From UBA285 sp049970695 (GTDB lineage: Archaea > Thermoproteota > Thermoprotei_A > Sulfolobales > Desulfurococcaceae), in contig JBMFML010000004.1 in NCBI GenBank assembly GCA_049970695.1, positions 1 through 64,000 of the forward strand: a stretch of DNA of 64,000 nucleotides. The letters are read 5' to 3'. The position numbers were made by a program, and so were the translations under genes. Shown piece after piece: positions 8,485 to 17,079 of the stretch (positions are counted from its first letter, which is position 1; the number at the start of each line of letters is the position of its first letter). A model generated the notes under the pieces. The model worked only from the letters and a program-made list of their open reading frames with translations. It was not told the DNA's origin and did no database searches.

Positions 8485-8934
8485 TCACGGTGGATTGGTT
8501 CCAAGCACTAGTAGCAGCGCTCCTAGGGATATTAAGTCCTCTGAAGTCCCCACGAGCTTTTCAACTTCTACTTCTTCGCAAGCAAGGAGCGCGAGCACGC
8601 GCTTTACTAGGGAAAGGGCTTTTTCGAAGCCAGCACCGCTTACCCTGAGCTCTACTAGTGCTTCAAGAAGGCTCTGCAAGAGCTCTGGGTTTACGCGCGC
8701 ATCCCAAAAGCTGAGAGAGACCTCTTCACTAATGTCCAATAAGCCAGGTGCGCGCTTGAGTGGAGCAAGCTGCTCTAAATACTTGTTAAGAGCTCTAATG
8801 AGCCCCGCATAGGCCTCTTCATCCATCGTCTCTAAGTACGCTTTGTAATAGCTCACAACTTCTTCAATAATGTCTTCTAAGCCTCTTTCGCGCAATGAAG
8901 GCTGAGTAGTGAGCAACGCGCTCAGAGTAGGCAC
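8485..8934 (-). CDS. Hypothetical helical protein
   Basis: The protein has 149 residues, is Leu/Glu-rich and is predicted almost entirely helical, with no recognisable motif. GTG 8934 is preceded by AGGGGG, a good ribosome-binding site. Its stop lies just upstream of the DUF296 gene, so both are likely in one transcript. I do not recognise the family. Confidence 0.6.
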   Translation of the reverse strand: MPTLSALLTTQPSLRERGLEDIIEEVVSYYKAYLETMDEEAYAGLIRALNKYLEQLAPLKRAPGLLDISEEVSLSFWDARVNPELLQSLLEALVELRVSGAGFEKALSLVKRVLALLACEEVEVEKLVGTSEDLISLGALLLVLGTNPP

Positions 8935-8988
8935 GAGTGCCCCCTACGAGAGCCTCGTCATCGTTGGTTTTAAAGGAAGGGCGCTCCG

Positions 8989-9498
8989 TTGGCAAGCCGC
9001 TTTCAACTCATTAGAGGGGGTTCTTTACTTGGCGCTTCAACCAGTTTAGGTACTTTTAATACTTTGGCCCCCTCTGTGCTTCTTTGCGAAGTGAGTGAAG
9101 GTGTTGGCGGTAGGGCGGCTCTTCACGTCTATAAGCAGCCACGCAGCGGCTTGTATTTGGTAGCGGCTTACTTCCCAGGAACGGCTAACTTAGCAGAGGC
9201 TTTTAAGAACGCAAATAGACTTGAGAGGTCAAAGATCCTGAGAATCGAGAAGTTTGTGGCTAGAGAAGGAACTCTAGTACTTGCTCTCAAAGAGCGGTGC
9301 GAATTTTACGAGCTAATCGAAAACTACAATATACACATACTCACCCCTTATGTGATAGATAGGGGTTGCAGAATTTTCTGCGTCTACGGCAATTCTGAAG
9401 ACCTTGAGAAGTATATTGATAACCTAGAGACCTATTACGGTAAGGATTATGTGAGCGTAAAGAAAAGTCCATTTTTGAGTGCCTTCGCTCCCAAATGA
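8989..9498 (+). CDS. N-terminal sensor-like domain of an HTH_10 (Bat-type) regulator
   Basis: The protein has 169 residues from a TTG start. It shows alternating strands and helices and ends at a TGA (9496-9498) that overlaps the ATG of the next frame. Crenarchaeal one-piece regulators of about 210-240 residues have this kind of variable N-terminal domain followed by a C-terminal HTH_10 domain, and the two frames here sum to 241. By itself this protein carries no DNA-binding motif. Either the regulator is really split and translationally coupled through ATGA, or a frameshift divides one gene. Confidence 0.6.
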   Translation: MASRFQLIRGGSLLGASTSLGTFNTLAPSVLLCEVSEGVGGRAALHVYKQPRSGLYLVAAYFPGTANLAEAFKNANRLERSKILRIEKFVAREGTLVLALKERCEFYELIENYNIHILTPYVIDRGCRIFCVYGNSEDLEKYIDNLETYYGKDYVSVKKSPFLSAFAPK

Positions 9499-9713
9499 GG
9501 GATAGTATAGCGCTTTTTGTGCTCTCGACCCTCACGGAAAGAGAGCGAGAGGTGCTCTTGAGGGCATATCGCTTAGGCTACTTATCACCAAGGCGCAAAA
9601 CAAGCCTCAGAGAGCTTTCCCTCGAAGTGGGACTAGCAAAGCCCACTACTAGTATAATGGTTAGGAAGGCCCTGAGAAAGCTGGTCCAGAGAGTGTTTGA
9701 AACGGCCACATGA
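9495..9713 (+). CDS. HTH_10 (bacterio-opsin activator type) DNA-binding domain protein
   Basis: The protein has 72 residues. The segment LTEREREVLLRAYRLGYLSP followed by SLRELSLEVGLAKPTTSIMVR and ALRKLV is a full HTH_10 domain: the LTxRQxExLxxAxxxGYF helix, then a recognition helix. It begins inside the stop codon of the preceding frame (ATGA overlap). It probably controls the neighbouring CcdA-like gene or an unlinked regulon. A domain this small without its own sensor half is unusual. Confidence 0.75.
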   Translation: MRDSIALFVLSTLTEREREVLLRAYRLGYLSPRRKTSLRELSLEVGLAKPTTSIMVRKALRKLVQRVFETAT

Positions 9714-9752
9714 AGTTCTTAAGCACACCTAAGGTAGTGAGGATTTGGACTT

Positions 9753-10469
9753 TCAAATAGAAGGAGTTGATAGCACCATGTAAGTTGCTGCAGAGAGCAT
9801 TATGAGCGAGCCAGCAAGCTTAATCAATCCTTCGTACTTCAAGAGCGCCACGTAAATATTAGAGCGCTTTGAAAGCCCGAAGAAGGCGAGAAGTATCAGG
9901 ACTAGCGGCAGCACGAAGACAGCTACGTAGAGCAGCGTGAGCGGTATCCACAGCGCGTAGCTGTACTGCCTCGTCACAATGTTGTACAAGATGTAAAGCC
10001 CCGCAGAGCAGGGCATTAGCGTGAACGATGCCACAATACCTAAAACTGCTGCTGGCAAAACTCCGCTTGCAAATTTAGTAAGTCTAAGTCTGTTTGCTAG
10101 TTTACATGTAACATCGTCTTCTCTACAAACAACCTCCTCTCTCTTCGCGCTAAACAAGGCTGATGCAAGTGCGAACAAGCCGTAAGCATATAGCAGAAGT
10201 GCGAGGAGCTTTATGGGAGCCCTTAAAACTGCAATTCTCAAGAGCAGTCCAAACAGGACATAGCCAATGTAGGTAGAGGCTATGAAAGCCGCTCCAACGC
10301 GGAGGGCTTGCTTGGTGTCGACTAACATGGAAGATGCTAGTAGTGTTGCGAACAGCGCAAATATGCAGGGGTCGAACGAGTCTATTAAAGCCCACGTGAC
10401 TGCCAAGCCTATTAGTGCGATAAGGTCCACGCTTTCCACTCTCAGCGCAGCCAGGGGGTTCTCATACAA
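9753..10469 (-). CDS. CcdA/DsbD-like cytochrome c biogenesis transmembrane protein
   Basis: The protein has 238 residues and six hydrophobic helices. The redox cysteines are in DSFDPCIFALF (helix 1) and FTLMPCSAGLYILY (helix 4), at the positions of the CcdA/DsbD helix 1 and helix 4 cysteines, each followed or preceded by proline. The family passes electrons across the membrane to extracytoplasmic thioredoxin-like proteins. Two further cysteines (VVCREDDVTC) lie in the central loop. No thioredoxin-like partner is adjacent. The gene is convergent with the HTH_10 pair. Confidence 0.8.
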   Translation of the reverse strand: MYENPLAALRVESVDLIALIGLAVTWALIDSFDPCIFALFATLLASSMLVDTKQALRVGAAFIASTYIGYVLFGLLLRIAVLRAPIKLLALLLYAYGLFALASALFSAKREEVVCREDDVTCKLANRLRLTKFASGVLPAAVLGIVASFTLMPCSAGLYILYNIVTRQYSYALWIPLTLLYVAVFVLPLVLILLAFFGLSKRSNIYVALLKYEGLIKLAGSLIMLSAATYMVLSTPSI

Positions 10470-10543
10470 TACTTCAATTCGTAAGAAGTTTTTATTTGAG
10501 AGCTAAGCTACTAGGGGTGCTCGTAGACACTGCTAGCTGTTAT

Positions 10544-11194
10544 TCAAAGCCCGAGCCTCTCTGCGTAGACTCTTCTCTGGTGCTCGATGCTGGAAGGCGG
10601 TAGTTGCGCAACAGGCCCGAGCATTCTTGCCATGACGTACACCTTCGCCGCGCGCTCGACTAGAGTAAGCACTTCCAAGGCTTCTTCTATATCCCTTCCG
10701 CAAGCTACAATCCCGTGGTTTGCTAGTATAACTGCGCTCCTCCCCCTGAGAGCCTTCACGGCGTTTTCTGCAAGCTCCCGGGTTCCATATGGCGCGTAGT
10801 CGGCCACCCTCACTTCGCCACCAGTATACATCACCATTTCTTCGAGAACAGGTGGCAGCGGCTCCCTGAGGAGTGCTAGTATTGATGAGTATACGGCGTG
10901 AGCATGTATTACTGCATTGAAGTACTTGTACTCCTTGTAAATAGCTAAATGCAGTAGGAGCTCTGAGCTGGGCTTGCGAGCCCCCTCAACAAGCCGGCCC
11001 TCCAGGTCTACAACTACTATGTCTTCTGGCGTGAGCCTCGACTTGAGGAGCCCGCTTGGAGTAATGAGAACGTGCCCTGCTTCTCTAACAATAATGCTCG
11101 CGTTGCCCGACCTACCGTAGTTGAGGCCCCTTTCCTCCAAGTACTTCATGATCTCGACTATCTTCTGCTTGAGCTCCTCGTACAATGCAACCAC
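10544..11194 (-). CDS. Class II aldolase/adducin family protein (L-fuculose-phosphate aldolase-like)
   Basis: The protein has 216 residues. Family motifs include NYGRSGNASI, LITPSG, KPSSELLLHLAIY with the catalytic Glu, AVIHAHAVYSS with two zinc-binding His, and LANHGIVACG with the third His. Length and motif order match fuculose/rhamnulose-phosphate aldolases and related archaeal enzymes that cleave or form a C-C bond with dihydroxyacetone phosphate or an aldehyde. The substrate is not deducible, and no sugar kinase or isomerase is adjacent. Confidence 0.87.
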   Translation of the reverse strand: MVALYEELKQKIVEIMKYLEERGLNYGRSGNASIIVREAGHVLITPSGLLKSRLTPEDIVVVDLEGRLVEGARKPSSELLLHLAIYKEYKYFNAVIHAHAVYSSILALLREPLPPVLEEMVMYTGGEVRVADYAPYGTRELAENAVKALRGRSAVILANHGIVACGRDIEEALEVLTLVERAAKVYVMARMLGPVAQLPPSSIEHQRRVYAERLGL

Positions 11195-11309
11195 GCCCGT
11201 AGTACTACCATTTTCTTAAAATCACGAGCTTTAAATCAGTGCGCGACTCCGCTACTCAACTAGGTAGGAATATTTGCTGCGCTGGCTTCTATTAAAGAGG
11301 TGGCCTCCT

Positions 11310-12278
11310 GTGAAGTGCGTGGTCTTTGCACATGGAGATAGCGATGGCGTTGCCGGCGCTGCCCTGGCTAAAGCCCTGCTTGAGCAGAAGAATTGCGAAG
11401 TCAGAGTTGTCTTCACGCACCCCGTAGGTCTCCACATAGACTTGAAAGAATTCGTGAACGGCGCCAACAGCATTTACATCATAGACATAGCACTAAGCGA
11501 GCTCCACAAGGAAGAAGTGCTGAAACTCTTCGAGGAAATTTCTAAGAGCGCGAGCATTACTTACATAGACCACCACCCACTTCTAGAAAAGGTAAGTATC
11601 CCAGAGGGCGTTGCGTGGATCCACGATACATGCTGCTCGGCTTCTGAGCTCACGTACAGGCACTTCTCAGAGCTGGGTCTAGACCCCGAGTACTCCAGAG
11701 TCGCACTGTATGGTGCTATAGGAGACTACTTGGACGAAACCCCGTGGGTCAAACGAGAGCTTTCGCGTTGGGATAAGAGGTCTGTCTACTTAGAAGCTGG
11801 AATACTGATTCAAGGACTAGAGGGCTCTAAGAGAGACTACGAGTTTAAGAGGCGCGTTGTAGAGCACTTATCGAAAAACGCCCTTCCAAGTAGTATGCCA
11901 GAGCTCGTAGAAAGAAGCTTAAAGCAAGCCGTTGAAGACGAGAAGTTGCGCATATGGGTCAAGGAGAACGTCGCAAAGGTAGGCGACTTAGCCTACGTGC
12001 TAAACCCCCCGGGAAGCGTTGGCAGGGCCGCTAACTACGCGAGAATATACGGCAATGCCAGAGTAGGCCTAGCAGCGGAAGAGAAAAAAGGTAAGTACGT
12101 CATGAGCCTCCGCGCAGAGCACGGAATAGACCTCAATGCCATTTTGAGAAAGCTCAGCAAAACGCTTGGTATCAATGGGGGCGGCCACCCGCAAGCAGCC
12201 GGTGCAAGAGTCGATAAAGAGCGCTTTGCGGAGTTCTTAGAAGAGCTAAATAAGGAGCTTGCTTCGTTCAAGCAGTAA
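11310..12278 (+). CDS. DHH/DHHA1 phosphoesterase
   Basis: The protein has about 322 residues. The N-terminal DHH domain shows FAHGDSDGVAGAALA (metal-binding DxD), IIDIALSE and YIDHHPLL (the DHH triad). The C-terminal DHHA1 domain has the substrate-binding GGGHPQAAGARV. Family members are RecJ-like exonucleases or nanoRNA/cyclic-dinucleotide phosphodiesterases. GAGGTGG six bases before the GTG at 11310 selects this start over an upstream TTG at 11274. It is divergent from the aldolase gene. Confidence 0.87.
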   Translation: MKCVVFAHGDSDGVAGAALAKALLEQKNCEVRVVFTHPVGLHIDLKEFVNGANSIYIIDIALSELHKEEVLKLFEEISKSASITYIDHHPLLEKVSIPEGVAWIHDTCCSASELTYRHFSELGLDPEYSRVALYGAIGDYLDETPWVKRELSRWDKRSVYLEAGILIQGLEGSKRDYEFKRRVVEHLSKNALPSSMPELVERSLKQAVEDEKLRIWVKENVAKVGDLAYVLNPPGSVGRAANYARIYGNARVGLAAEEKKGKYVMSLRAEHGIDLNAILRKLSKTLGINGGGHPQAAGARVDKERFAEFLEELNKELASFKQ

Positions 12279-12331
12279 GCGCTAAATCCAGTAAAACCCT
12301 TAAGCCGCGTGTTGATGTAGCGAATACTCTG

Positions 12332-13870
12332 TTAATCCGGTTGCTCCTTGGATTTGAAAAATAGAGCATTCATAAACTTCGAGTAGGAGTTACTGAGCGG
12401 CTTAAGTAAGTGCCCTATGTAGGGAAGCTTCTCAATTATCATTACTAGGTTTTCTGTTCTCTTCTTGCCTGCGATAAGGGGCAGTACTAGCATGTACGAC
12501 GCCAAGTACGTGGTTCCCGAAATAAACAGGCTTACAAAGGGCCTCGTGCTTAGCGAGCGCGAAGCTAGGTATGAGAGTGCGAAGGCGAGCGCGGCTGGTG
12601 CTAAAAACCTCACACTGCTCGCTAAGTCTACTCTAAGCCTGTAAAGCCTCATAGCTACTACACATGCCGCTAGGCCCGAAAAGAGCTGTCCTACAGCATA
12701 CGAGGCTGCTGCTCCAAGAGGCCCATAGAGGGGCACTAGTACAAGAGCGGATGCCACAGTGCTTGTTGCGTAGATCACGCCAACTACGGCATTCCACTTG
12801 GTATTACCCATTACTACGAAGAAGCTGCCGAGAACAAACCCCGTGAACAGGGCATTTGCTACTAAGCCAGCTAGCTGTACTAGTGCGTATGCTGGGGCCT
12901 TCGCGTAGCTAGAGCCGTAGAATACTAGTATTAGTGGCGCCAAAACAGCCGCATACCCGGCTATTACAGCCGACGATATTGCTAACGAGTACACCAATAT
13001 CTGCGACGTCTTACTCTCCAAGTCGTTGCCGTTGATCAGAGGCATCGTTGTCAAAGCCGCTACTGATATAGCCGATATTGCTATGTTTACTGGTGTAAGC
13101 GACGCCCCAGCAACATTGAAGTTTCCAATTTCATAGTTCGAGGCATGCCGAGCTAAGAGAGTGCTTATTACCGGGCCCACAAACAACCCGCTTAGAGAAG
13201 CCACGTGTAGAGGCAGTGCTTGTACAAGTACTTCAGATAGTGCTCTCTTCGAAAATGCGGGCTTTCCCAGGGTCATGAGTATGATCAGCGTATACACAAT
13301 CGAGAGGGCAACATACGATATTGTATGAGAAACCACGACGCCAAGCACGCCGTAGCCAAGTAGTATTAAGCCAACTGCCAGGGGGCCTTTAAGCGCGTAG
13401 TACATGATGGACGTAGAGCCTGAGAGCCAATACCTGCCGAGGCCGCTGAGTGCCATGGAGAAGGCGCCGAGCAGTGACGACGCGAAGACGTATGGTGACA
13501 ATATTTTAATGTAGCTTGCTACGTAGGGCCTTGCAAGAAGTTGTGCAAAGTAGTCTGCACAAAAATAGGTAATGATTGCGCCGAGAGCGCCGAGCACGGC
13601 TTTTGCGAGAATTCCAGTCCAGACGTGGATCCTATTATACCCGCTCCTGCTCGCAGCATACTTGGCAACAATGCCCCCAAGGCCCATATCGAGTAGGCTA
13701 ATAAGTAGCGATGGATATGTGAAAGCAAGTCCAACGAGCCCGTATCCTTCGGGGCCTAGGAGCCTCGCAATCACTATACTAAATATGAGGCCGAGTAGAC
13801 TGGCTAGTAAGCCGCTTGCCGTTAAAGCTATTGTACCTGCTGCCATTCGGTGCTCCACATCTACTTCCAT
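12332..13870 (-). CDS. Polysaccharide/oligosaccharide flippase (MATE/MOP superfamily, Wzx-like)
   Basis: The protein has 512 residues and about fourteen hydrophobic segments. The N-terminal region GLIFSIVIARLLGPEGYGLVGLAF is the hallmark of Wzx/AglR-type flippases of the MOP exporter superfamily. It would move lipid-linked oligosaccharide across the membrane for N-glycosylation or surface glycan assembly. The window also holds GT4, GT2 and Alg13/14-like glycosyltransferases, but they are scattered rather than in one operon. Confidence 0.85.
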   Translation of the reverse strand: MEVDVEHRMAAGTIALTASGLLASLLGLIFSIVIARLLGPEGYGLVGLAFTYPSLLISLLDMGLGGIVAKYAASRSGYNRIHVWTGILAKAVLGALGAIITYFCADYFAQLLARPYVASYIKILSPYVFASSLLGAFSMALSGLGRYWLSGSTSIMYYALKGPLAVGLILLGYGVLGVVVSHTISYVALSIVYTLIILMTLGKPAFSKRALSEVLVQALPLHVASLSGLFVGPVISTLLARHASNYEIGNFNVAGASLTPVNIAISAISVAALTTMPLINGNDLESKTSQILVYSLAISSAVIAGYAAVLAPLILVFYGSSYAKAPAYALVQLAGLVANALFTGFVLGSFFVVMGNTKWNAVVGVIYATSTVASALVLVPLYGPLGAAASYAVGQLFSGLAACVVAMRLYRLRVDLASSVRFLAPAALAFALSYLASRSLSTRPFVSLFISGTTYLASYMLVLPLIAGKKRTENLVMIIEKLPYIGHLLKPLSNSYSKFMNALFFKSKEQPD

Positions 13871-14005
13871 GACTATGCCTCCTGAGTCTAAGGCGCGCCT
13901 GCAAATAGAGCTCTAGGCCCAGGCACTAATAATGCACTGGGGTTGAAAACTTTCTGCTTTTCAAGTGCCTAAAGGCTTAACTATGCAGGCATCTTCTACT
14001 ATGCC

Positions 14006-14407
14006 ATGGTGAGGCGCGTGAAGAAAGTCGTGACCACGGAAAAAGCCCCAAAGCCCATTGGGCCTTACAGCCAAGCTGTATGCGTAGATGGCTGGCTATA
14101 CATCTCAGGGCAAATACCAATAGACCCCTCAACAGGCAGCCTCGTGGCAGGGAGCTTCGAAGAGCAAACTATAAGGGTTCTTGAGAACTTAAAGGCCATT
14201 GTTGAAGCAGCAGGGGGTTCTCTTAGAGACGTTGTCAAGGTGACTGTATTCCTCAGAGACATTAGTGCTTTTCCAAGGTTTAACGAAGTGTACTCCAAGT
14301 ACTTTTCTACAGAGCCGCCAGCCAGAAGCGTCGTTGAAGTCAAGAACCTGCCTAGGAGCGCTGATGTAATGGTAGAAGCCGTAGCTAAGCTCGAAAAGTG
14401 CCCATAA
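14006..14407 (+). CDS. RidA (YjgF/YER057c/UK114) family enamine/imine deaminase
   Basis: The protein has up to 133 residues. KAPKPIGPYSQAVCVDGWLYISGQIP and the late ARSVVEVKNLPRSADVMVEAVA are diagnostic. RidA hydrolyses reactive enamine/imine intermediates produced by PLP enzymes such as threonine dehydratase, and the key Arg in the ARSVVEV motif is present. The start is ambiguous between ATG 14006 (about 25 bp from a GGCTTAACTAT box) and GTG 14018, which has GGTGAGG in front. Confidence 0.93.
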   Translation: MVRRVKKVVTTEKAPKPIGPYSQAVCVDGWLYISGQIPIDPSTGSLVAGSFEEQTIRVLENLKAIVEAAGGSLRDVVKVTVFLRDISAFPRFNEVYSKYFSTEPPARSVVEVKNLPRSADVMVEAVAKLEKCP

Positions 14408-14417
14408 GCACTAATAG

Positions 14418-16001
14418 CTACAAAGACCAGGCTTTTTTGCCACCAACATACGTTTCCAGTACTCTAATGCTCTTGAGCTCTTCCTCGCTAACTACTAGTG
14501 GATCTCTGTCTACTACCACGAAGTCGGCGTACTTGCCTTCTTCGAGAGAGCCCAGACTATCCTCCTCGAACAAGGCGTATGCAGAGCCCCACGTGTAGTA
14601 GTGGAGCGAGTCCAGGGCGCTCAGGCACTCTTCCCTGGTGTCCTCGTAGTAGGGCACGTTCTCGTACTTACCCCTGGTCACAGCCGCGTAGACCGTTTCC
14701 CAGGGATTTAGCGGCTCGACTGGAGAGTCTGTTGAAAAAGCCAGCTCGACCCCCTTCTCGGCTAGCGTTTTGAAGCGGTATACCCAGTGCACGCGCTTTT
14801 CTCCAAGCCTGTTCTTCACCCACCAGTCTGAGATTACAAAGTGCGGCTGAACAACAGCTACCACGCCTAGCTCAGCCATTAACTCGACTTGGTCGTCTCT
14901 TAATACCGAGGCGTGCTCGAGCCTGTGCCTTTTCTCCCTTGTCTTATTTAGCTCCATGTAGGCATGCAACACCATGTCGATAGCCTTGTCTCCAATGCCG
15001 TGAATTGCCAGCTGAAGGCCTGCCTCGTCTACCTTCCTAACGGCCCTTTTGAGCTCTTCTTCGCTTAAGAGCGGGTATCCGCTTGTTGAGGGGTCGTCTG
15101 AGTATGGTTCCGAGAGCCACGCTGTTCTGGCCCCGAGGCTTCCATCAGCAAGAATTTTAAAGCCCAGTATTTTCAAGTAACCATCGCCAAAGCCCCTCCT
15201 AATGCCAAGCTGCTTGACTGCTTCGACCAGCTCGTCTCGATAGCTCAAGTACACCCTGACTCTAACTGGGAGCCTCTTCTCGCTCCACAATTTAAAGACT
15301 GCTTTGAGCTGCTTCAACCCGCAGCTTACAAAGCCCACCGTGGTGACGCCCATTGACGCAGCGTAGTGGAGCGCTCTCTCAATGAACTCTGCGTAGTCCT
15401 CGATCGTGAGCGTCTCCTCCACCTTTTGCCTGACTAGTTCAAAAGCCTCTTCCTTCACAACACCAGTTGGCACGCCCTGCTCGTCTCTCAAAACCCCGGG
15501 TAGTTTCAAGTTAAAGAGCCCCACCAGCTCCATGGCCTTAGTGTTCAAAACACCCGCGTGCAGGCATATCCTTGAAAGGAGCACGGGCTTTTCAGCAACT
15601 ACTTCGTCTAAGTCGTACCTGGTAGGCCACCTGCCTTCTTCGAAAAGCTCCTGATCCCAGCCGTGCCCCAGCACCCAGGTTGTTCTGGCTGCCTCAGCGT
15701 ACTTCCTTAGCCTTTCTTTCAGCTCTTTAATGCTCCTAGTGCCACGCAAGTCGAGCGTGCTTAAGTACAAGCCCAGCTCATCGGGGTGTACATGGGCATC
15801 AATAAAGCCCGGGAGAACCGTCCTGCCGCCCAAGTCTACGAGCTCGCCACCCAGCCTGCTCACTACTGCTTCAACTACGCCTTTCTCGCCTACGTAAGCC
15901 ACTTTCTCGCCGACAACAAGCATGGACTCGGCTTTCCTGAGCGGCTTAAAAGAGACGTAGATATTGCCGTTTACAAACCCCCTTATCAAGTAGAGCACCA
16001 C
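14418..16001 (-). CDS. Amidohydrolase superfamily metal-dependent hydrolase (YtcJ-like)
   Basis: The protein has 527 residues. The N-terminal composite domain strands are followed by TVLPGFIDAHVHPDELGLYL, with the first metal-binding His pair. GHGWDQELF, AIHGIGDKAIDMVLHAY, RLEHASVL and FSTDSPVEPLNPW supply the further His and Asp ligands. EGKYADFVVVDRDP closes the composite domain. The layout matches the YtcJ/AepA-like subgroup. The substrate is unknown. It is tail to tail with RidA, 10 bp apart. Confidence 0.87.
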   Translation of the reverse strand: MVLYLIRGFVNGNIYVSFKPLRKAESMLVVGEKVAYVGEKGVVEAVVSRLGGELVDLGGRTVLPGFIDAHVHPDELGLYLSTLDLRGTRSIKELKERLRKYAEAARTTWVLGHGWDQELFEEGRWPTRYDLDEVVAEKPVLLSRICLHAGVLNTKAMELVGLFNLKLPGVLRDEQGVPTGVVKEEAFELVRQKVEETLTIEDYAEFIERALHYAASMGVTTVGFVSCGLKQLKAVFKLWSEKRLPVRVRVYLSYRDELVEAVKQLGIRRGFGDGYLKILGFKILADGSLGARTAWLSEPYSDDPSTSGYPLLSEEELKRAVRKVDEAGLQLAIHGIGDKAIDMVLHAYMELNKTREKRHRLEHASVLRDDQVELMAELGVVAVVQPHFVISDWWVKNRLGEKRVHWVYRFKTLAEKGVELAFSTDSPVEPLNPWETVYAAVTRGKYENVPYYEDTREECLSALDSLHYYTWGSAYALFEEDSLGSLEEGKYADFVVVDRDPLVVSEEELKSIRVLETYVGGKKAWSL

Positions 16002-16077
16002 CGCGCACTCCTCGCGTGATGCTAAGCCCCTCTCAGCTAAAAGTGCTTTTCACGTGTACGTATGTATAGTGGGCTCT

Positions 16078-17055
16078 ATGAAGGGGCTGATAGTAGCTGG
16101 CTACGGGGGGCACGCTGGCTACGCGTTTGCGCTTGCTCACGAGCTTTCAAAGCGCGGAGTAGAACTGGACATCTTAGTTCCACGCGGCTACGAGTACGTT
16201 GCAGAGAAGTTCAGGTCTATGGGCTCCATAGTCTACATGACCCTCCCCAGAAGGCCGCTAGAACCTATTTACAAGGGGCTACACAGGTGGATTGTTGCAT
16301 CTGCTGAGTCACTAAAACTCTTGAAGTCCAAATACGACTTCGTGTTTGCGTCAGGCTCGAACTTTTCAATACTGCCGTTTCTCGCGACTAAAGTGGCCAG
16401 GGGAGTTAAGGCATATACTCTCGAGGCCGTAGACCGCGTCTATACGAGAAGCAAGGCTGTCAGCGCTATGTACAGGCTTGGTGCCACTGTCTTCCTGCAC
16501 TGGGAAGAGCAGCTCAAGCTCTACCCCAAGGGTCTGCACGTGGGGCCTATTTACGAGCCAGCTGTTTACGAGCCGCGGGACGGGGGCTACGTCCTCGTAA
16601 CAACGGGCACTCTGGGTGCTAGAGAAGTCTTCGACGCCCTAGTACAGCTCGACCTGGAGAGGGCCGTTGTCCAAACAGGCGATGTGGCAGTGGAGCCCTA
16701 TGCTAGGAAGAAGCCAAACTGGGTCTTCTTCAACTACGTAGAGGACCTGTACAAGTGGATTGCTGGAGCAAGCGTCGTCGTAACGCACCCCGGTCTAACT
16801 GCCGCCACTGCGAGGCTGGCATATGGCAAGCCACTAGTACTAGTCTACACCAGGAGGCACTCAAAGCTCTTTACAAAAGAGGAAGTCAAGACCCTGGCAG
16901 AGAAGCTAAGAGCAGTGTACTTAGAAGAGGTCACCCCAGATAAGCTGGCTGCTGCCATAGAAGAAGCCAAACACCTCGAGAAACCGAATTACGAGCACGG
17001 CGCCAGCAGGGCAGCTGCACTAATACTCAAAGACACCCAATCCAGGCCACAGTGA
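16078..17055 (+). CDS. Alg14-Alg13-like fused glycosyltransferase (GT-B)
   Basis: The protein has about 325 residues. The N-terminal half resembles Alg14/PssD: MKGLIVAGYGGHAGYAFALA opens the Rossmann domain, and FASGSNFSILPFLA and AYTLEAVDRVYTRS match its conserved loop. The C-terminal half resembles Alg13/PssE/MurG: LVTTGTLGAREVFDAL, ERAVVQTGD, GASVVVTHPGLTAATARLAYGKPLVLV. In most organisms these are two proteins; here one chain carries both. The reaction is probably transfer of a sugar from a nucleotide donor to a lipid-linked acceptor at the membrane. ATG 16078 is the better start because the first strand begins there. Confidence 0.75.
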   Translation: MKGLIVAGYGGHAGYAFALAHELSKRGVELDILVPRGYEYVAEKFRSMGSIVYMTLPRRPLEPIYKGLHRWIVASAESLKLLKSKYDFVFASGSNFSILPFLATKVARGVKAYTLEAVDRVYTRSKAVSAMYRLGATVFLHWEEQLKLYPKGLHVGPIYEPAVYEPRDGGYVLVTTGTLGAREVFDALVQLDLERAVVQTGDVAVEPYARKKPNWVFFNYVEDLYKWIAGASVVVTHPGLTAATARLAYGKPLVLVYTRRHSKLFTKEEVKTLAEKLRAVYLEEVTPDKLAAAIEEAKHLEKPNYEHGASRAAALILKDTQSRPQ

Positions 17056-17079
17056 TTAGTTATCTAGTACTAATACCAT

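Noticed and set aside
12664..12846. Plus-strand frame within the flippase gene
   Set aside because: Overlaps conserved transmembrane coding sequence; no start signal.
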